DNA of 64,000 nt from Scilla litardierei (taxonomy: Eukaryota; Streptophyta; Magnoliopsida; Asparagales; Asparagaceae). Numbering within the stretch: position 1 is the first letter of the stretch; each line of letters opens with the position of its first letter. The notes below the pieces were generated by a model. That model was given only the letters and a program-made list of their open reading frames with translations. It did no database searches and was not told where the DNA came from. The stretch lies in the NCBI GenBank assembly GCA_030789695.1, contig CM061133.1:90991248-91055247 (forward strand), written 5' to 3'. The translations under genes were made by a program, and so were the position numbers. Below are positions 23,323 to 34,964 of the stretch, piece by piece.

Positions 23323-24373
23323 AAAACTTTCATGCCCCGTTCCCCAGAATACCTGACATTTAAATTTTTTTTTCAAGTATCCTGAAGAGTGAGGGTGATG
23401 AGAGAGGAAAATAAAGAGAAAGGAGAAACAGAACAAGCATGCCACTGCACACATGCTGGGATAGTACAAGTGAAGCTCCACTATAATATCAAGCAGTCTC
23501 ATAAAACAACAACAACATTATATATATATTTATATATCATGTTTCATTATATACATAGTCCAGGTGTATCAATACAAATACACAGCCACTCTCCACCTCC
23601 AAGACAACCATGTCACAATGCAAGCTACATCTCACACCAAGTGCTACCCCTGAAATCCAACTCCAAGTCACCGCCAACCATGCTACCCCTGCTACCTGGA
23701 AAAATAGAGAGGAGCACGTCAATGCGTGCCTTAGTAGGAACCAACTTGGATTTGGAACACCGTGTTAAGGTTATCAATACACAAGGCAAAGCAAGAGACA
23801 TAAGACATGTTAACTAAGTAATATAGCAAAAGGAAAATAGCCAAGAAAGGGAATCATACATGCGGTCCTATATCGAACTGCTGCAAGGAAAGGGTTAGCA
23901 CGAATAATGATACAAGTGTTTCATACAGACATAATCTAAAAAGGGAATCACAAGTGAGGCCTCCCATAATAACACAACCTCGGTACGTCCCCTACACTCC
24001 CGGTAAAGGCGAGTGGGTATAAATATCATATATCACATAAACATTTTTCACAACTTCTCAGTCCATGCCACATATCCACAATTTACTCAAATCCCACCTA
24101 AACACGGGTTTTGTTAACTCACCCTCCTTAGAGAGGATTGAGACATTCTAAAACTTCATTTAGCACTGAAGGGGACACATTGCATGGTTTTTCATTTCAC
24201 ACTCATATCAACATGGGTCATGCACTGAAGTGCCATGCCCTCTATTATAATTAAATCACATATCAAATGTGTTATGCACCCAAGTGTTATGCCCTTCATC
24301 ATAACCATTTCAATTCATCATTATTAACATATGAAACCATGCTTTTCATGACCCCATCACTACCAACTCACAA

Positions 24374-25859
24374 TGTCACGCCCCGCTTCCCATTATACTT
24401 GGGAACGAGGGTGCGAGCTGGTCCGCATGTGCTTAAAACAAGAAGGATATACTTTTTTCCTTCCTCCTTTGGTTGGGATTACCGGAGGGAAGTTCATCGG
24501 AGGTGGGGACACTGGTGTGGAGCCGTCGGAAGGGAGAAAGAAGATGGGTCGAGATGGGAGGCGAGGCGGCTGGTGTGGGTTTCGAGTCGTCGGTAGGAGG
24601 CGCGGCGGTGGAATGTAGATGAGGGTCGGGACTGTCGGAGGCTTGGGAAGAGGGAGAGAGACCGAGGAGGGGGTTCGGTGAGGGTCGATGGTAAGACTAC
24701 CGGCGTTGGTTTGAAGTCTAGGGAGAGGGAGCTTGGGGATGTACTGGGTTGGAGGAGGTGATTGTGGCTCCGACAATGGGGAAGGCGGCGTCACCGGAGG
24801 AGGGCGAGGTGCATGGTCCCCTGAGGCTGAGGACGACGAGGGGGCAGCTGGGCGAGTTTCGGACGGTGGCCGTGGGGATGAGAAGAGAGGGAAATAGTTT
24901 GTTTAATAAAAGAGGTAGCTGTGCCTGTCATCCTTATTGGCCTTGCATGGGGTTACTTGTAGGGGAGAGTGTGACAGAGAGGGGACGTGGGGGGAAATGA
25001 CGTGGGTGAGTGCGAGGGATGCATGGGTTGCGTGCGTAACTGAGATAAATCATGATCTCATGTACGAGATCGTGGGGGGTCGTTATGATCTCCTCGAGGC
25101 TGTGCTGCACGTGGATGGTGGTTAAGATATTACGATAATTATGGATTAATTAAATTAGTTAGGCATTATGGTAAGTCTAATTAAGATATAAGAGATTCAT
25201 TAGGTTTTTAGATAGGATTTAAATTATTATTAGGGAAAAGAATTTAATCAGTATATTAAAATTAGTTAAGATTTAGGGAAATATTAGGATGAGATTGTTT
25301 AAGATTTGGTCTGGATTTTGATTAAGACATTAACCTTATTATGATCAGGCATGATCATAGATTGGTCAAGATTGGATTGATCAGCTTGGTTAAGATTTGG
25401 TCTAGATCACATTAGAGTTTGGGTTCGATTTAAGAAATAATCGAGTTCAGATATTTTGGATAGAAATCTAAAAGGATCGATCTGGTTAGAATATTGAGAT
25501 TATTAATATTAGATTAGTTTTGGATACGTTTTAATTAAGTGATCAACATTGAGATCCTGAGGTTGCTGATTAAGATTTGATTGGGATCTCAAAACTTATA
25601 AGAATTTGGGTTAGACAATTCAATCAGTTAAGATGTTTACGATACTGATCTGTCTAAGATATCTGATTATTACGACTTCGCCCTACAAATCAACATCAAC
25701 CAAAATTTAGGAATGTACTAACGCGATCATTAAATCGCGTGTTCGAGTTAGGAATAAAATAGTAGGTAAAATTATAAAGCAGATATTTAAATAAATCACA
25801 CATTAATCATAACATGTACGAAATACGTATAGATGAAATAGATGAAACATGCCGTTACA
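24374..25859 (-). repeat. LTR (3') of the non-autonomous element
   Basis: It begins TGTCACGCCCCGCTTCCC and ends GCCGTTACA. GC-rich in its first 750 bp and AT-rich afterwards. Several GC-rich frames (for example 24393-24794 on the minus strand) are open by composition only and are duplicated in the other LTR. Confidence 0.93.
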
Positions 25860-26332
25860 TCCTACCCACCTTATAAAAATTCCGTCCTCTGAATTTAATG
25901 AAGTTAAGGGGAGATATAATGACCGCCAAAATCAAATGAATTTTAAGATAGGCAAGGATGAATTTCAAGTGCCAACGAGAGCCAGAGAAGTATGATGACC
26001 TATGTGTCATGATGGGAACCAAATGAATCATTAATAAGGAAAAGGATATGATGACAGAAGTAGAGATGACCAGGGAATGATATTGTGGGTCTACTACGAG
26101 GTATTTCTGTGGTTGTCAACATATTAGCATCAGGTCTAAGATGGCTTTAAAATCAGGGTGGACTTAGTGGGCCAACTAATGACTATAAACCCAAAGTCTA
26201 GGATTTTCTAATGGAAAAGGACGGGATATAGAATTCAAGGAAAGGTGTTCTTGAGAAACAAGACTGTAATATTACCTATGTTGTTTGAAGTATTTTGCAT
26301 CAACATGACCTGCATGGGCCACCACTAAAACC
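25860..26332 (-). other. 473-bp internal domain of the non-autonomous element
   Basis: The left edge (minus-strand AAGGTGGGTAGGA) is the polypurine tract, next to a degenerate copy of the hairpin seen at 42533-42552. The right edge has the conserved primer-site-like segment (26307-26324). Between them no ORF longer than about 40 codons shows similarity to Gag or Pol. Confidence 0.85.
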
Positions 26333-27828
26333 TGTCACGCCCGCTTCCCATTATACTTGGGAGCGAGGGCGCGAGCGGGTCCGCATGTGCTTAAAACAAG
26401 AAGAAGATGCTTTTTTTCCATCCTCCTTTGGTTGGGTTTACCAGAGGGAAGTTCATCGGAGGTGGGGACACGGGTGTGGAGCCGTCGGGAGGGAGGAAGA
26501 AGATGGGTCGATGACGGGAGGCGAGGCGGCTGGTGTGGATTTCGGGTCGTCGGCAGGAGGCGCGACGGTGGAATGGAGATGAGGGGCAGGACAGCCGGAG
26601 GCTTGGGAAGAGGGCGAGAGACCGAGGAGGGGGTTCGGTGAGGGCCGATGGCAAGACTACCGGCGTTGGTTTGAAGTCTAGGGAGAGGGAGCTTGGGGAT
26701 GTGCTGGGTTGGAGGACGTGATTGTGGCTCCGACAATGGGGAAGGCGGCGTCATCAGAGGAGGGCGAGGTGCATGGTCCCCTAAGGCTGAGGACGACGAG
26801 GGGGCACCTGGGCGAGTGTCGGATGGTGGCCGTGGGGTTGAGAAGAGAGGGAAATAGTTTGTTTAATAAAAGAGGGAGCTGTGCCTGTCATCCTTATTGG
26901 CCTTGCATGGGGTTACTTGTAGGGGAGAGTGTGACAGAGAGGGGACATGGGGGGAAATGACGTGGGTGAGTGCGAGGGTTGCATGGGTTGCGTGTGTAAC
27001 TGAGATAAATCATGATCTCATGTACGAGATTGTGGGGGGTTGTTATGATCTCCTTGAGGCTGTGCGGCACGTGGATGGTGGTTAAGATCATTAGGATAAT
27101 TAGGGATTAATTAAAATAGTTAGGCATTATGGTAAGTCTAATTAAGATATTAGAGATTCCTTAGGTTTTCAGATAGGATTTAAATTATTATCAGGGAAAA
27201 TAATTTAATCTGTATATTAAAATTAGTTAAGATTTAGGGAAATATTAGGATGAGATTGTTTAAGATTTGGTCTGGATTTTGATTAAGATATTAACCTTAT
27301 TAGGATTAGGCATGATCATAGATTGGTCAAGATTGGATTGACCAGCTTGGTTAAGATTTGGTCGAGATACGAGACACATTAGAGTTTGGGTTCAATTTAA
27401 GAAATAATCGAGTTCAGATATTTTGGATAGAAATCTAAAAGGATCGATCTGGTTAGAATATTGAGACTATTAAGAATAGATTAGTTTTGGATACGTTTTG
27501 ATTAAGAGATCAACATTGAGATCCTGAGGTTGCTGATTCAGATTTGATTGGGATCTTAAAACTAATGAGAATTTGGGTTAGACAATTCATTCAGTTAAGA
27601 TGTTTAGGATACAGATCTGTCTAAGATATCTGATTATTATGACTTCGCCCTACAAATCAACATCAACCAAAAATTTAGGAAGGTACTAACACGATCATTA
27701 AATCGCGTGTTCGAGTTAGGAATAAAATAGTAGGTAAAATTATAATGCAGATATTTAAATAAATCACACATTAGTCATAACATGTACGAAATACGTATAG
27801 ATGAAATAGATGAAAACAGGCCGTTACA
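26333..27828 (-). repeat. LTR (5') of the non-autonomous element
   Basis: It is a close copy of 24374-25859, with scattered substitutions and small indels, a few percent by eye. Confidence 0.93.
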
Positions 27829-28798
27829 CACAACCTGATTCAAGATACAAATATTTACAATCACATTTCTCATATTTCTCAATTTTCATATCAATGTGGC
27901 ATTTTTCACAAGCTCATGGTATGCATCATATACCACCTCACAATCACATTGGCAACTATAATAACATAACACATTAATCAACTTCTCTTTCCATAATAAC
28001 AACAAAGATGGGGAATTAAAGCACAATTTGCATCAATACATAATTAAACAACCTATAGAAATAGCTCAACTTGCTGGAATTTGCATAAAGTGACAATACA
28101 TGGACATATGTCATCAGCTTTTATTGAGCTTTTGACAGAACATCCGAAATGAAAGTTGTAGATATATTAGTAATGGATTCACAGATAAAATCTCATGCAA
28201 AAATATTAAGTGGGTGATTTATGGTGAATTATTTGGTGAAGTCTGTCAAGTCTGTTTTTCAGACAGATTTCAGAGCCTATAAAGATTACTATTTTTGGGC
28301 ATGTTTTAGCCAGAATTTCAAAATATAAGAACTGATATTAAGTTTTAGATATACTTGTTAACTTTTCAACGAGACCAAGAACATAAAATTCCATTGTTTG
28401 TGCAGGTACTGAGGTCTATTTTACTAAACTGTGTCCAGACTGAAGATCAAACAGACATGTTGTAGAGAAGGAATTTTTGCTCCTAATTTCTGAATTGAAC
28501 ATATATCAAAATTTATATGATTTTGGGGTATAACTTCAAGATCTACCATAATATAATTTTTTCGAAATATGATTCAAGCTACAGTAACCGTACTTTCAGC
28601 AACAACACAAAACAGAATTTCAGGATTTCAAAGGGGTTGGTTTTTCTAAGAATTTCAAGGGATAATTTGTGAAATTGAAACATGTCACATGAATTTTCAT
28701 CATCCCTAATACATACTGAGTAACATGATATAAAAACATGATAGAATGAAACCCTAATTAAATTTCCAAAACCAAGTTGGATCCTACCTCAAAAGAAC

Positions 28799-29010
28799 CC
28801 TTCTCTTCTTCTCTTCTGTTTCTCTTCCTTCCACCTTCTTCTTCTTCTTCTCTCTTTTTTAATGGATTTTAGTCAACATAGAGGGGAAGGAGGGGGTGCA
28901 CGCAATTGGAAGAGAGGGGGGAGGTTGAGAGGAAGGAGAGGGGATAATGATAATGGAAGAAAAGAGAAGAAAAGAAAAGAAAAGGAGAGAAAGAGGGAGA
29001 GAATTCTAGA
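28799..29010. repeat. Pyrimidine-rich then purine-rich low-complexity tracts
   Basis: A CTT/TCT-rich tract (about 28800-28860) is followed by a GGA/GAAA-rich tract (28880-29010) within the old LTR. Opposed pyrimidine and purine runs could fold back on each other, but the pairing is irregular. Confidence 0.7.
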
Positions 29011-29512
29011 ATAGGGGTTTCCATGGCTTATCACATAAGCCATGTTAATTATTAAATGACCAAACTATCCTTCACACATTCAAGTATTTACAAGTATGCC
29101 ATTACTTTATGCACACACTTCTCTAGTATGTACACTTAGCACCTTTGGTCCAAATGGCCATTTTGCCCCTCACCTTTCTAAAAATTTACAGTGGTTGCCA
29201 TTGACCCCTAACCCCTTTCACACTAGCATGGCTCTCCCTACACACATCCACGCACATCTATGCATGCATACATGCATCACACACACACGTCTAATACATA
29301 CGCGTTAAATAATACACACGACGTCATTCGCACTTCTCCTGCATTCACATTCTGCATTCTCTTCTCTTAGCCACGTATTACGGCCCAATCTCTCTTGCAC
29401 TACGTTACATATATCGATATCCACAATTATTTCATGCCTACGTATACATCGTAGATAAAAATACCACGTGTGTTCAGTAGAATACACGAATATTTCAAAA
29501 TAGGGTATTACA

Positions 29513-30102
29513 TGAATACCAAGAGATTAGTTGATACTGGGCCTGATATTAATGGCGTAATAATTTGGACAATGGTTATGCACATTATCAGGATCGATCA
29601 TGCCATTATTAAAGCAAAACCGTTATACACTAGCGGCACTGAGGGGACACCCCCACTATAAATAGTCTCAACGAAGAGAAGAGAAGACAAGATCTAAAGA
29701 TACAAACACTAGGTACTCTGACAACCCATCATCTCTTACTTCCACTTTATATTTCATCCTCCATATCTTCGTGTGCCAGTGATAGGTCGATCTCCCAATA
29801 GGTCGTACCTAACTGCCTCGAGCTTTCTCTAAGTCTTTTACTAACTAAAGCATCGGATGTGATTTCAGTCGGAACCCAGATCTGGTCCCCCTGATGATTT
29901 GTCGTTGTTGCAGATAGCTCGACAGACAGCTCAGAACAACTCAGAGGCAGGTCAGACTTCAGCTCAATAGCTCGAACTTAGCTCTTCCTGACCCGGGACC
30001 AACCTTCCTTGGGTCCCAACTTCTCTGTCGACGAATCGCTGCATCATAGAAATGCGTCCTCGTCAGCACCACTCTATTGTTTGACGAATTTATACGTCAA
30101 CT
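29513..30102 (+). repeat. 590-bp LTR of a second Tat-like family, copy 1
   Basis: The LTR runs from TGAATACC to CGTCAACT (the expected CA end is mutated) and matches 32289-32878 over its full 590 bp, with roughly 6% differences by hand count. A TATA box, CTATAAATAG, lies at 29656-29665 on the plus strand. It is followed by a degraded primer site (TTAACACCGTTTGTGG at 30104). Confidence 0.85.
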
Positions 30103-30140
30103 GTTAACACCGTTTGTGGAAACAGAGAGTTAACACCCCT

Positions 30141-31994
30141 TGATGCTCCCAATCACCTCCAAGCTTTGGCACTTCTTGATGAGCTTCCCTTCATCAAGCT
30201 CCAAGCTTTGTCAATGCTCCTCTAGATGGCCATCCATCATCATGCTCCAAGCTTTGGCTTCATTAGATGATCTTCATGACTTCATCCAAGCTTGAGCACT
30301 CCATCATTCTTGGAGGTCTTTAAGATATCACTTGTAATATCCTCCAAGCTTTATGCTTTGTCTCATCAACATATAATCATTAAGATAAACTGAGACTAAA
30401 ACATAAGATTGATTAGCACACTAACATAATGTATTGATCATCATCAAAACAACATTAGTCTTGAACCCAAGAACTAACAATATGAAGTATCTCATTCAAA
30501 TTTATTGGTGCATGAATTAAATCTCATATCCTATTTGAATCCAAATTCAAATCTCATTCAAATTCCTGATCCTATTAGCATTGCAACAAGATCTAATCAA
30601 ATCTCCACAATCCCAAACCATCTTGCTTTCCTATCTCCAGGGGATTGCATTCTAGCCAGTAGATCCCTCCTTAGCTGCTAGATCCCTCCTTAGCCGTAAC
30701 ATCTCTTTCCATATCTTCTCCGTGGCCGCACCAAATCAAACCCTAGGCCTTCCTCTATAAAACCCTCCATCCCAAGAGAAGCCTCCCATGCGGCAACCAA
30801 AAAGAACTAGTCGGCCAACATCATATTCCAAGGCCAATGCTTCTCCTCCACCTTGCGCAAGTTTCAAGCACTTCTCCTTTGCCGGAGCTTCATCTCCAAG
30901 AGCCTTGATTCATCACCTTGCGCAAGACACCAAAGACCTAATCCTACATTGCGCAACCTTCAAGCAACCAAGGCCAAAACTTCATTGCCTATCTTCATCT
31001 CCTAGCCGAGCTAAGCCACACAAGATCCTCCATTTCTCCTCATTGCCAAAGCTTCATAGCAAGACCATCATTGCCACAAAACAAGCAAGCCAAGACTTCA
31101 TCTTCATCTTGCCATTGCCGCATCAACTAGGGGATTTCATCTTACCATTACCGACCCTTGCCAACTAGTGCCATCCACACTGGAGCCCGCAAGCATCCAG
31201 CAAGCTAGGGGGCCGCAAACATCACCAAGCAAGGCCGCAACTCTCTAAGAGCCATCACCCAAGTGTCGCACGTTTAGATCATCATCCAAGCTCGTGCCTA
31301 TTGCCTCAGCATTGAGGAACTTGCCAAGAGGCCGCAACCTAAGCACCCAAGCAAAGTGCATGGTCAACCCCGACAATATTGTGCCATCAAGCAAGTAGCA
31401 AAGCCGCAACTTTGCAAAGGGGGGGCGCAACTTTCAGAGCCACCATTGCCGCAACTTGAGTTGCCGTGACGCGACGACTACTTCTTGTCAGACATGATCT
31501 GACCCGTACTGAACGACAGATACGACACACCATCGCTGAGCTATTCTAAACTCTATTTATTACCTTTCTGTATTGGTGTGTATATCTCTGTAGGGGAAAC
31601 TTTACCACTGCAACATTTTGGGGTCTTGTCTAGTTGGTCTAGACAAGAGGGACTTGACTAGTTGGGACTAGCCAATAGAATGCTTTTACTAGGATGAATC
31701 TTGTTGAACACGTGTGTTATGTGGTACTGAGAGACTGGCGAGTGTAGAGATGTAGAGAGGTGCTCTAGTCGTGCTCTAGCTTGTGGTTGTACATGTTATA
31801 TTATTAATACTAGTATCTGCTTTGGGGGCTGGACGTAGGTCGTTGGAACGACCGAACCATGGTAAATCTGTTGTGCATCTGTGTTTGCTCATTATTTACT
31901 CTGCATGTGCTTATAACTGCGTGTGACTGTTCGTGGGTTGCACGCATATTTCTAATAGCATATTCACCCCCCAGGATATAATCCAGATCCAACA
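30141..31994 (+). repeat. Probable Copia (SIRE-like) LTR, no internal region
   Basis: The segment has the layout of a plant Copia LTR on the plus strand: TATA box CTATAAAA at 30754-30761, a long transcribed part, and the 'attcaccccccaggat' end seen in SIRE-type LTRs, finishing with CCAACA. The usual tRNA-Met primer site does not follow, so it would be a solo or truncated LTR. I find no matching target duplication (left CCCCT, right CATTT), so the borders are uncertain. The 'ctccaagctttg' word repeats about five times between 30165 and 30350. The frame 30788-31168 is part of this LTR and not a gene. Confidence 0.55.
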
Positions 31995-32288
31995 CATTTG
32001 ACCAACATCAACAAGGCCACATTTTGACCCCCATATCCATCTTATGGTAGTAAAATTGCATCACATAATTTTGAAATGCAAGGGCTTGACAGATGTAACG
32101 ACAATAATACCATCACAAAGGCTACTGTTACGACATTGGACTGGCCCACAAAGCCGAGTGGGATATGTCATCTAAATAAAGGGGCCCACAAGTAACACGA
32201 TGATAAAGCCCACGAAGCGCAGGAAGTTTACGTTGAGGGCCAACCACTTACCCAGTTAAGACTAAGCCACTTCTGCCCGTGGAGCTAC
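31995..32288. other. Unassigned non-coding segment
   Basis: About 290 bp between the Copia-type LTR and the second 590-bp LTR. It has no ORF, and no purine tract directly before the LTR. Origin not recognised. Confidence 0.4.
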
Positions 32289-32878
32289 TGAATACCAAGA
32301 GATTAGTCGATAATGGGCTTGATATTAATGGCGTAATAATTAGACAATGGTTGTGCACATTATCAGGATCGATCATGCCATTATTAAAGCAAAACCGTTA
32401 TACACTAGCGGCACTGAGGGGACACCCCCACTATAAATAGTCTCAATGAAGAGAAGACAAGACAAGCTCTAGAGATACAAAACACTGGGTACTCTGACAA
32501 CCCATCATCTCTTACTTCCACTATATATTTCATCCTCCATATCTTGGTGTGCCAGAGATAGGTCGATCTCCCAATAGGTCGTACCTAACTGCCCCGAGCT
32601 TTCTCTAAGTCTTTTACTGATTTAAGCATCGGATGTGATTTTAGTCGGAACCCAGATCTGGTCCCCCTGACGATTTGTCTGTGTTGCAGATAGCTCGACA
32701 GACAGCTCAGAACAGCTCAGAGGTAGGTCGGGCTTCAGCTCAATAGCACGAACTTAGCTCTTCATGACTCGGGATCAACCTTCCTTGGGTCCCAACTTCT
32801 ATGTCGACGAAGCGCTACGTCATAGAAAGGCGTTCTCGTCAGCACCACTCTATTGTTTGACGAATTTACACGTCAACA
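32289..32878 (+). repeat. 590-bp LTR of a second Tat-like family, copy 2
   Basis: It starts TGAATACC and ends CGTCAACA. The TATA box CTATAAATAG lies at 32431-32440. It is followed by an intact primer site at 32880, so by content this too is a 5' LTR. Confidence 0.87.
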
Positions 32879-32879
32879 G

Positions 32880-32899
32880 TTGGCACCGTCTGTGTGAAC
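32880..32899 (+). other. Primer-binding site, Tat-like
   Basis: TTGGCACCGTCTGTGTGAAC starts 1-2 nt after the LTR end. It shares its first 15 bases with the site of the large Tat-lineage element at 19607-19624. Confidence 0.75.
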
Positions 32900-33577
32900 A
32901 GAGAGTCAACATCCCTAATGGGCGATATGGTGATCTGAGGGGCATCAACAAAGCGCTCCACTGTGCCCAAAATCGTGGGACCCTCGAATCGCTAACACTC
33001 TCTGTGGGTGTGTTGTGCAAATCACGTGAGTGTTCAAGCACAAAGCCTAGGCCAATCTGTCAATTACGTCATCGCAAAAGTTTACTTTCACATTAACCAA
33101 TTTACTCGGTTAACACCTTTAACGGGACACGTAGATTTGTGAATGGTAAAGACAGTACCGAGGCTAAACCATGAAAGATAAATGTTCCCTATTTTACACT
33201 TACATTTTACATTAGCCGTTAAAAATAGTCGGGCCATAGTTCCCCCAACAGTGCCTAGTAATAGCAACATTTCCCGATGAAAAAAAATTATTACCGAGGG
33301 AGCGACAAAACATTGCCTAAGTCGTACTAATCTTATCTATAGAGGTGCATGCGTTCCCTTGAGATTCCGATGCCTATCACTAAATCGATTGCCTAAGTAG
33401 TACTAATGTCATCAATTTAGGGTGCATGCGTTTCGAATGGTTCACGAGAGATTCCAACGCATTCGTTTCCTTGCGTCGGCGCACTGAAATGATTACGCGG
33501 TGACAAAAAAAAAACGATTACATCAGGGAGTGCGAGAAGATTAGATGGTGAGTGCGAAAAGATTGCCTACATGGGAC
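32900..33577. other. Non-coding remnant after the 590-bp LTR
   Basis: The start (32900-33080) looks like the 5' leader of the Tat-like element, but no gag frame opens. The rest has short repeated words such as 'ttgcctaag-agtactaat' and no coding similarity. Confidence 0.45.
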
Positions 33578-33760
33578 TAGCCTTATCTCCATTAGCAACA
33601 TGTGCTGTGCATGGTTCACGGACCGGCCCGAGTCCATTCGAAGCCAAGAAATGTTCTCTGTTGATATTGCCTACATTCTAGGCTACTTTTTACAATGCTA
33701 TCCATATGTTTCATCTTTCTTCTAAAATATCGTCTTGAATTTTTAAAACAATAAATAGTC
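33578..33760. repeat. Diverged direct repeat, copy 1
   Basis: It shares word order with 34071-34245: 'aacatgtgct-tgcat-gttcac', 'tgttctctgttg' or 'tgttttccgttg', 'cattctaggcta', then 'taaaat-ct-tcttg/cg'. The intervening sequence repeats 'tagtactaaaatg' and 'gcgcggtgac' words. Non-coding. Confidence 0.65.
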
Positions 33761-34070
33761 AGTTTGAACGTCACATTTCCCAATTTGTTACTCTAAAACA
33801 TCATAACTCTACAGTTCCCAATTCTACATATAGGGGGTTCACGGACCGGCCCCTGTTTGTAGTCTTGCGTCGCCGCCGCTTAGTTCGCCACCAATATCCT
33901 AGTACTAAAATGACTGCGTGGTGACAAAAATACGACGTCGGACTCGGGTCTTCACATTGCCTAGTACTAAAATGGTTGCATTTGCCTACGTAGACTTGCG
34001 TCGGCCCACGGTTCGGCCCCCGTATTCTAGAACTACGATGATTGCGCGGTGACTTGCCTTCATATGAGGC

Positions 34071-34245
34071 TTGCCTCATCTACCGTGTAACATGTGCTCT
34101 GCATTGTTCACTGATTGAGCCGCGACAATTCCATGACAACAACTGTTTTCCGTTGGTGCATTCTAGGCTAATCTTCTAAAGACTATTTATAATGTTGTAT
34201 CATTTTCCTAAAATTCTATCTTCGTTTTAACAGCTCAACTTGTGT
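34071..34245. repeat. Diverged direct repeat, copy 2
   Basis: The second copy of the 33578-33760 unit. It borders the start of the Copia leader/LTR region and may mark old LTR sequence. Confidence 0.6.
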
Positions 34246-34249
34246 TTAA

Positions 34250-34949
34250 GACTGTTATGAAAAAAAACGATGCAACATCCATGTAGTTTTTTTTTGTTGA
34301 AAATCTGCATATATTCAATTGCGACTTGATCTGAAACCCTAATCCGAAAATCCAAAGGAAACTCTCATATAAAAAGGGATAAGCCGTCTTTTGAAGAAGA
34401 GATTTTTTTAGGCATCTGGAAAAAAGGCTCCAGCGATATTTTCCTCTTTGCTAGCCGACAAAAATCCTACATCCATTAAAGCTTCAAGTGCGCGAAGAAT
34501 TAAGAAGAAGGAGATTTGCAGACGTGTAGATTAAAAGGCGACAACTCTATCTACACACGTCATAATCAAGCATGGTTTGCGCCTACAGATTCATTGAGGG
34601 ACAATCTACAACACGTTGACTTCTTTTTAATTTTATTTTGGTGTTAGATCGTATTTGTGAATAGCTTTACTCAAAAGCTATCTTTGTGCTTTAACTTTGA
34701 AAACAATAGCTTGCACGGTGAGATCACTACCCGGAAGTGTGATTGGTTTGTTTTCTCTTTTTGGTTATAAACGAGGGTGAAATCCTCATCGGTTTGGGGT
34801 CGGAGTAGAGGCAGTGAGCTTAGGCCGGGAGCCACTCAGTTGAAAAATCTTTGTTTGCCTATTTCTGCGATTTGGATTGGTTGGTCTTGCGTTTTGATTT
34901 TTAATTTGTGCCTTCACTCTATTCACCCCCATTTAGGGTGTGTTTTTCG
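34250..34949 (+). repeat. Copia (SIRE-like) 5' LTR, right part
   Basis: A TATA box (CATATAAAAAGGG, 34365-34378) and the 'attcacccccatttaggg' end identify a Copia LTR on the plus strand. The left border is not seen clearly. The tRNA-Met primer site follows at 34951. Confidence 0.65.
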
Positions 34950-34950
34950 A

Positions 34951-34964
34951 TTGGTATCAGATCA
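34951..34964 (+). other. tRNA-iMet primer-binding site
   Basis: TTGGTATCAGATCATG matches the standard plant primer site TGGTATCAGAGC except for one base. Confidence 0.85.

Larger units (their letters stand above)
24374..27828 (-). mobile_element. Small non-autonomous Tekay-type LTR element
   Basis: LTRs of 1,486 bp (24374-25859) and 1,496 bp (26333-27828), starting TGTCACGCC and ending CCGTTACA, enclose only 473 bp. A perfect CACAA duplication flanks the element (24369-24373 and 27829-27833). The internal part has no gag or pol, but keeps a polypurine tract next to the left LTR and the conserved primer-site-like segment next to the right LTR. It therefore has the cis signals for mobilisation by a related autonomous element, but no proteins. 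Either a deletion derivative or a stable non-autonomous family would look like this. Confidence 0.92.
23328..29512 (-). repeat. Old Tekay-type LTR, split by a nested element
   Basis: The left edge resembles the family LTR edge (TTTCATGCCCCGTTCCCC against TGTCACGCCCCGCTTCCC) and follows the conserved primer-site-like segment. The right edge reads GGTATTACA, like the GTCGTTACA end of the other copies. A complete smaller element (24374-27828) sits inside with a CACAA duplication, so the LTR itself is about 2.7 kb. No coding sequence is seen. The assignment rests on edge similarity and is moderate. Confidence 0.55.

Noticed and set aside
24393..24794. Proline-rich ORF and its copy at 26335-26754
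   Set aside because: LTR sequence of the non-autonomous element, with indels between copies that change the frame.
30788..31168. 126-residue ORF that could be a small host gene
   Set aside because: It follows a TATA box, but lies within a Copia-type LTR and has no domain, codon bias or conserved context.
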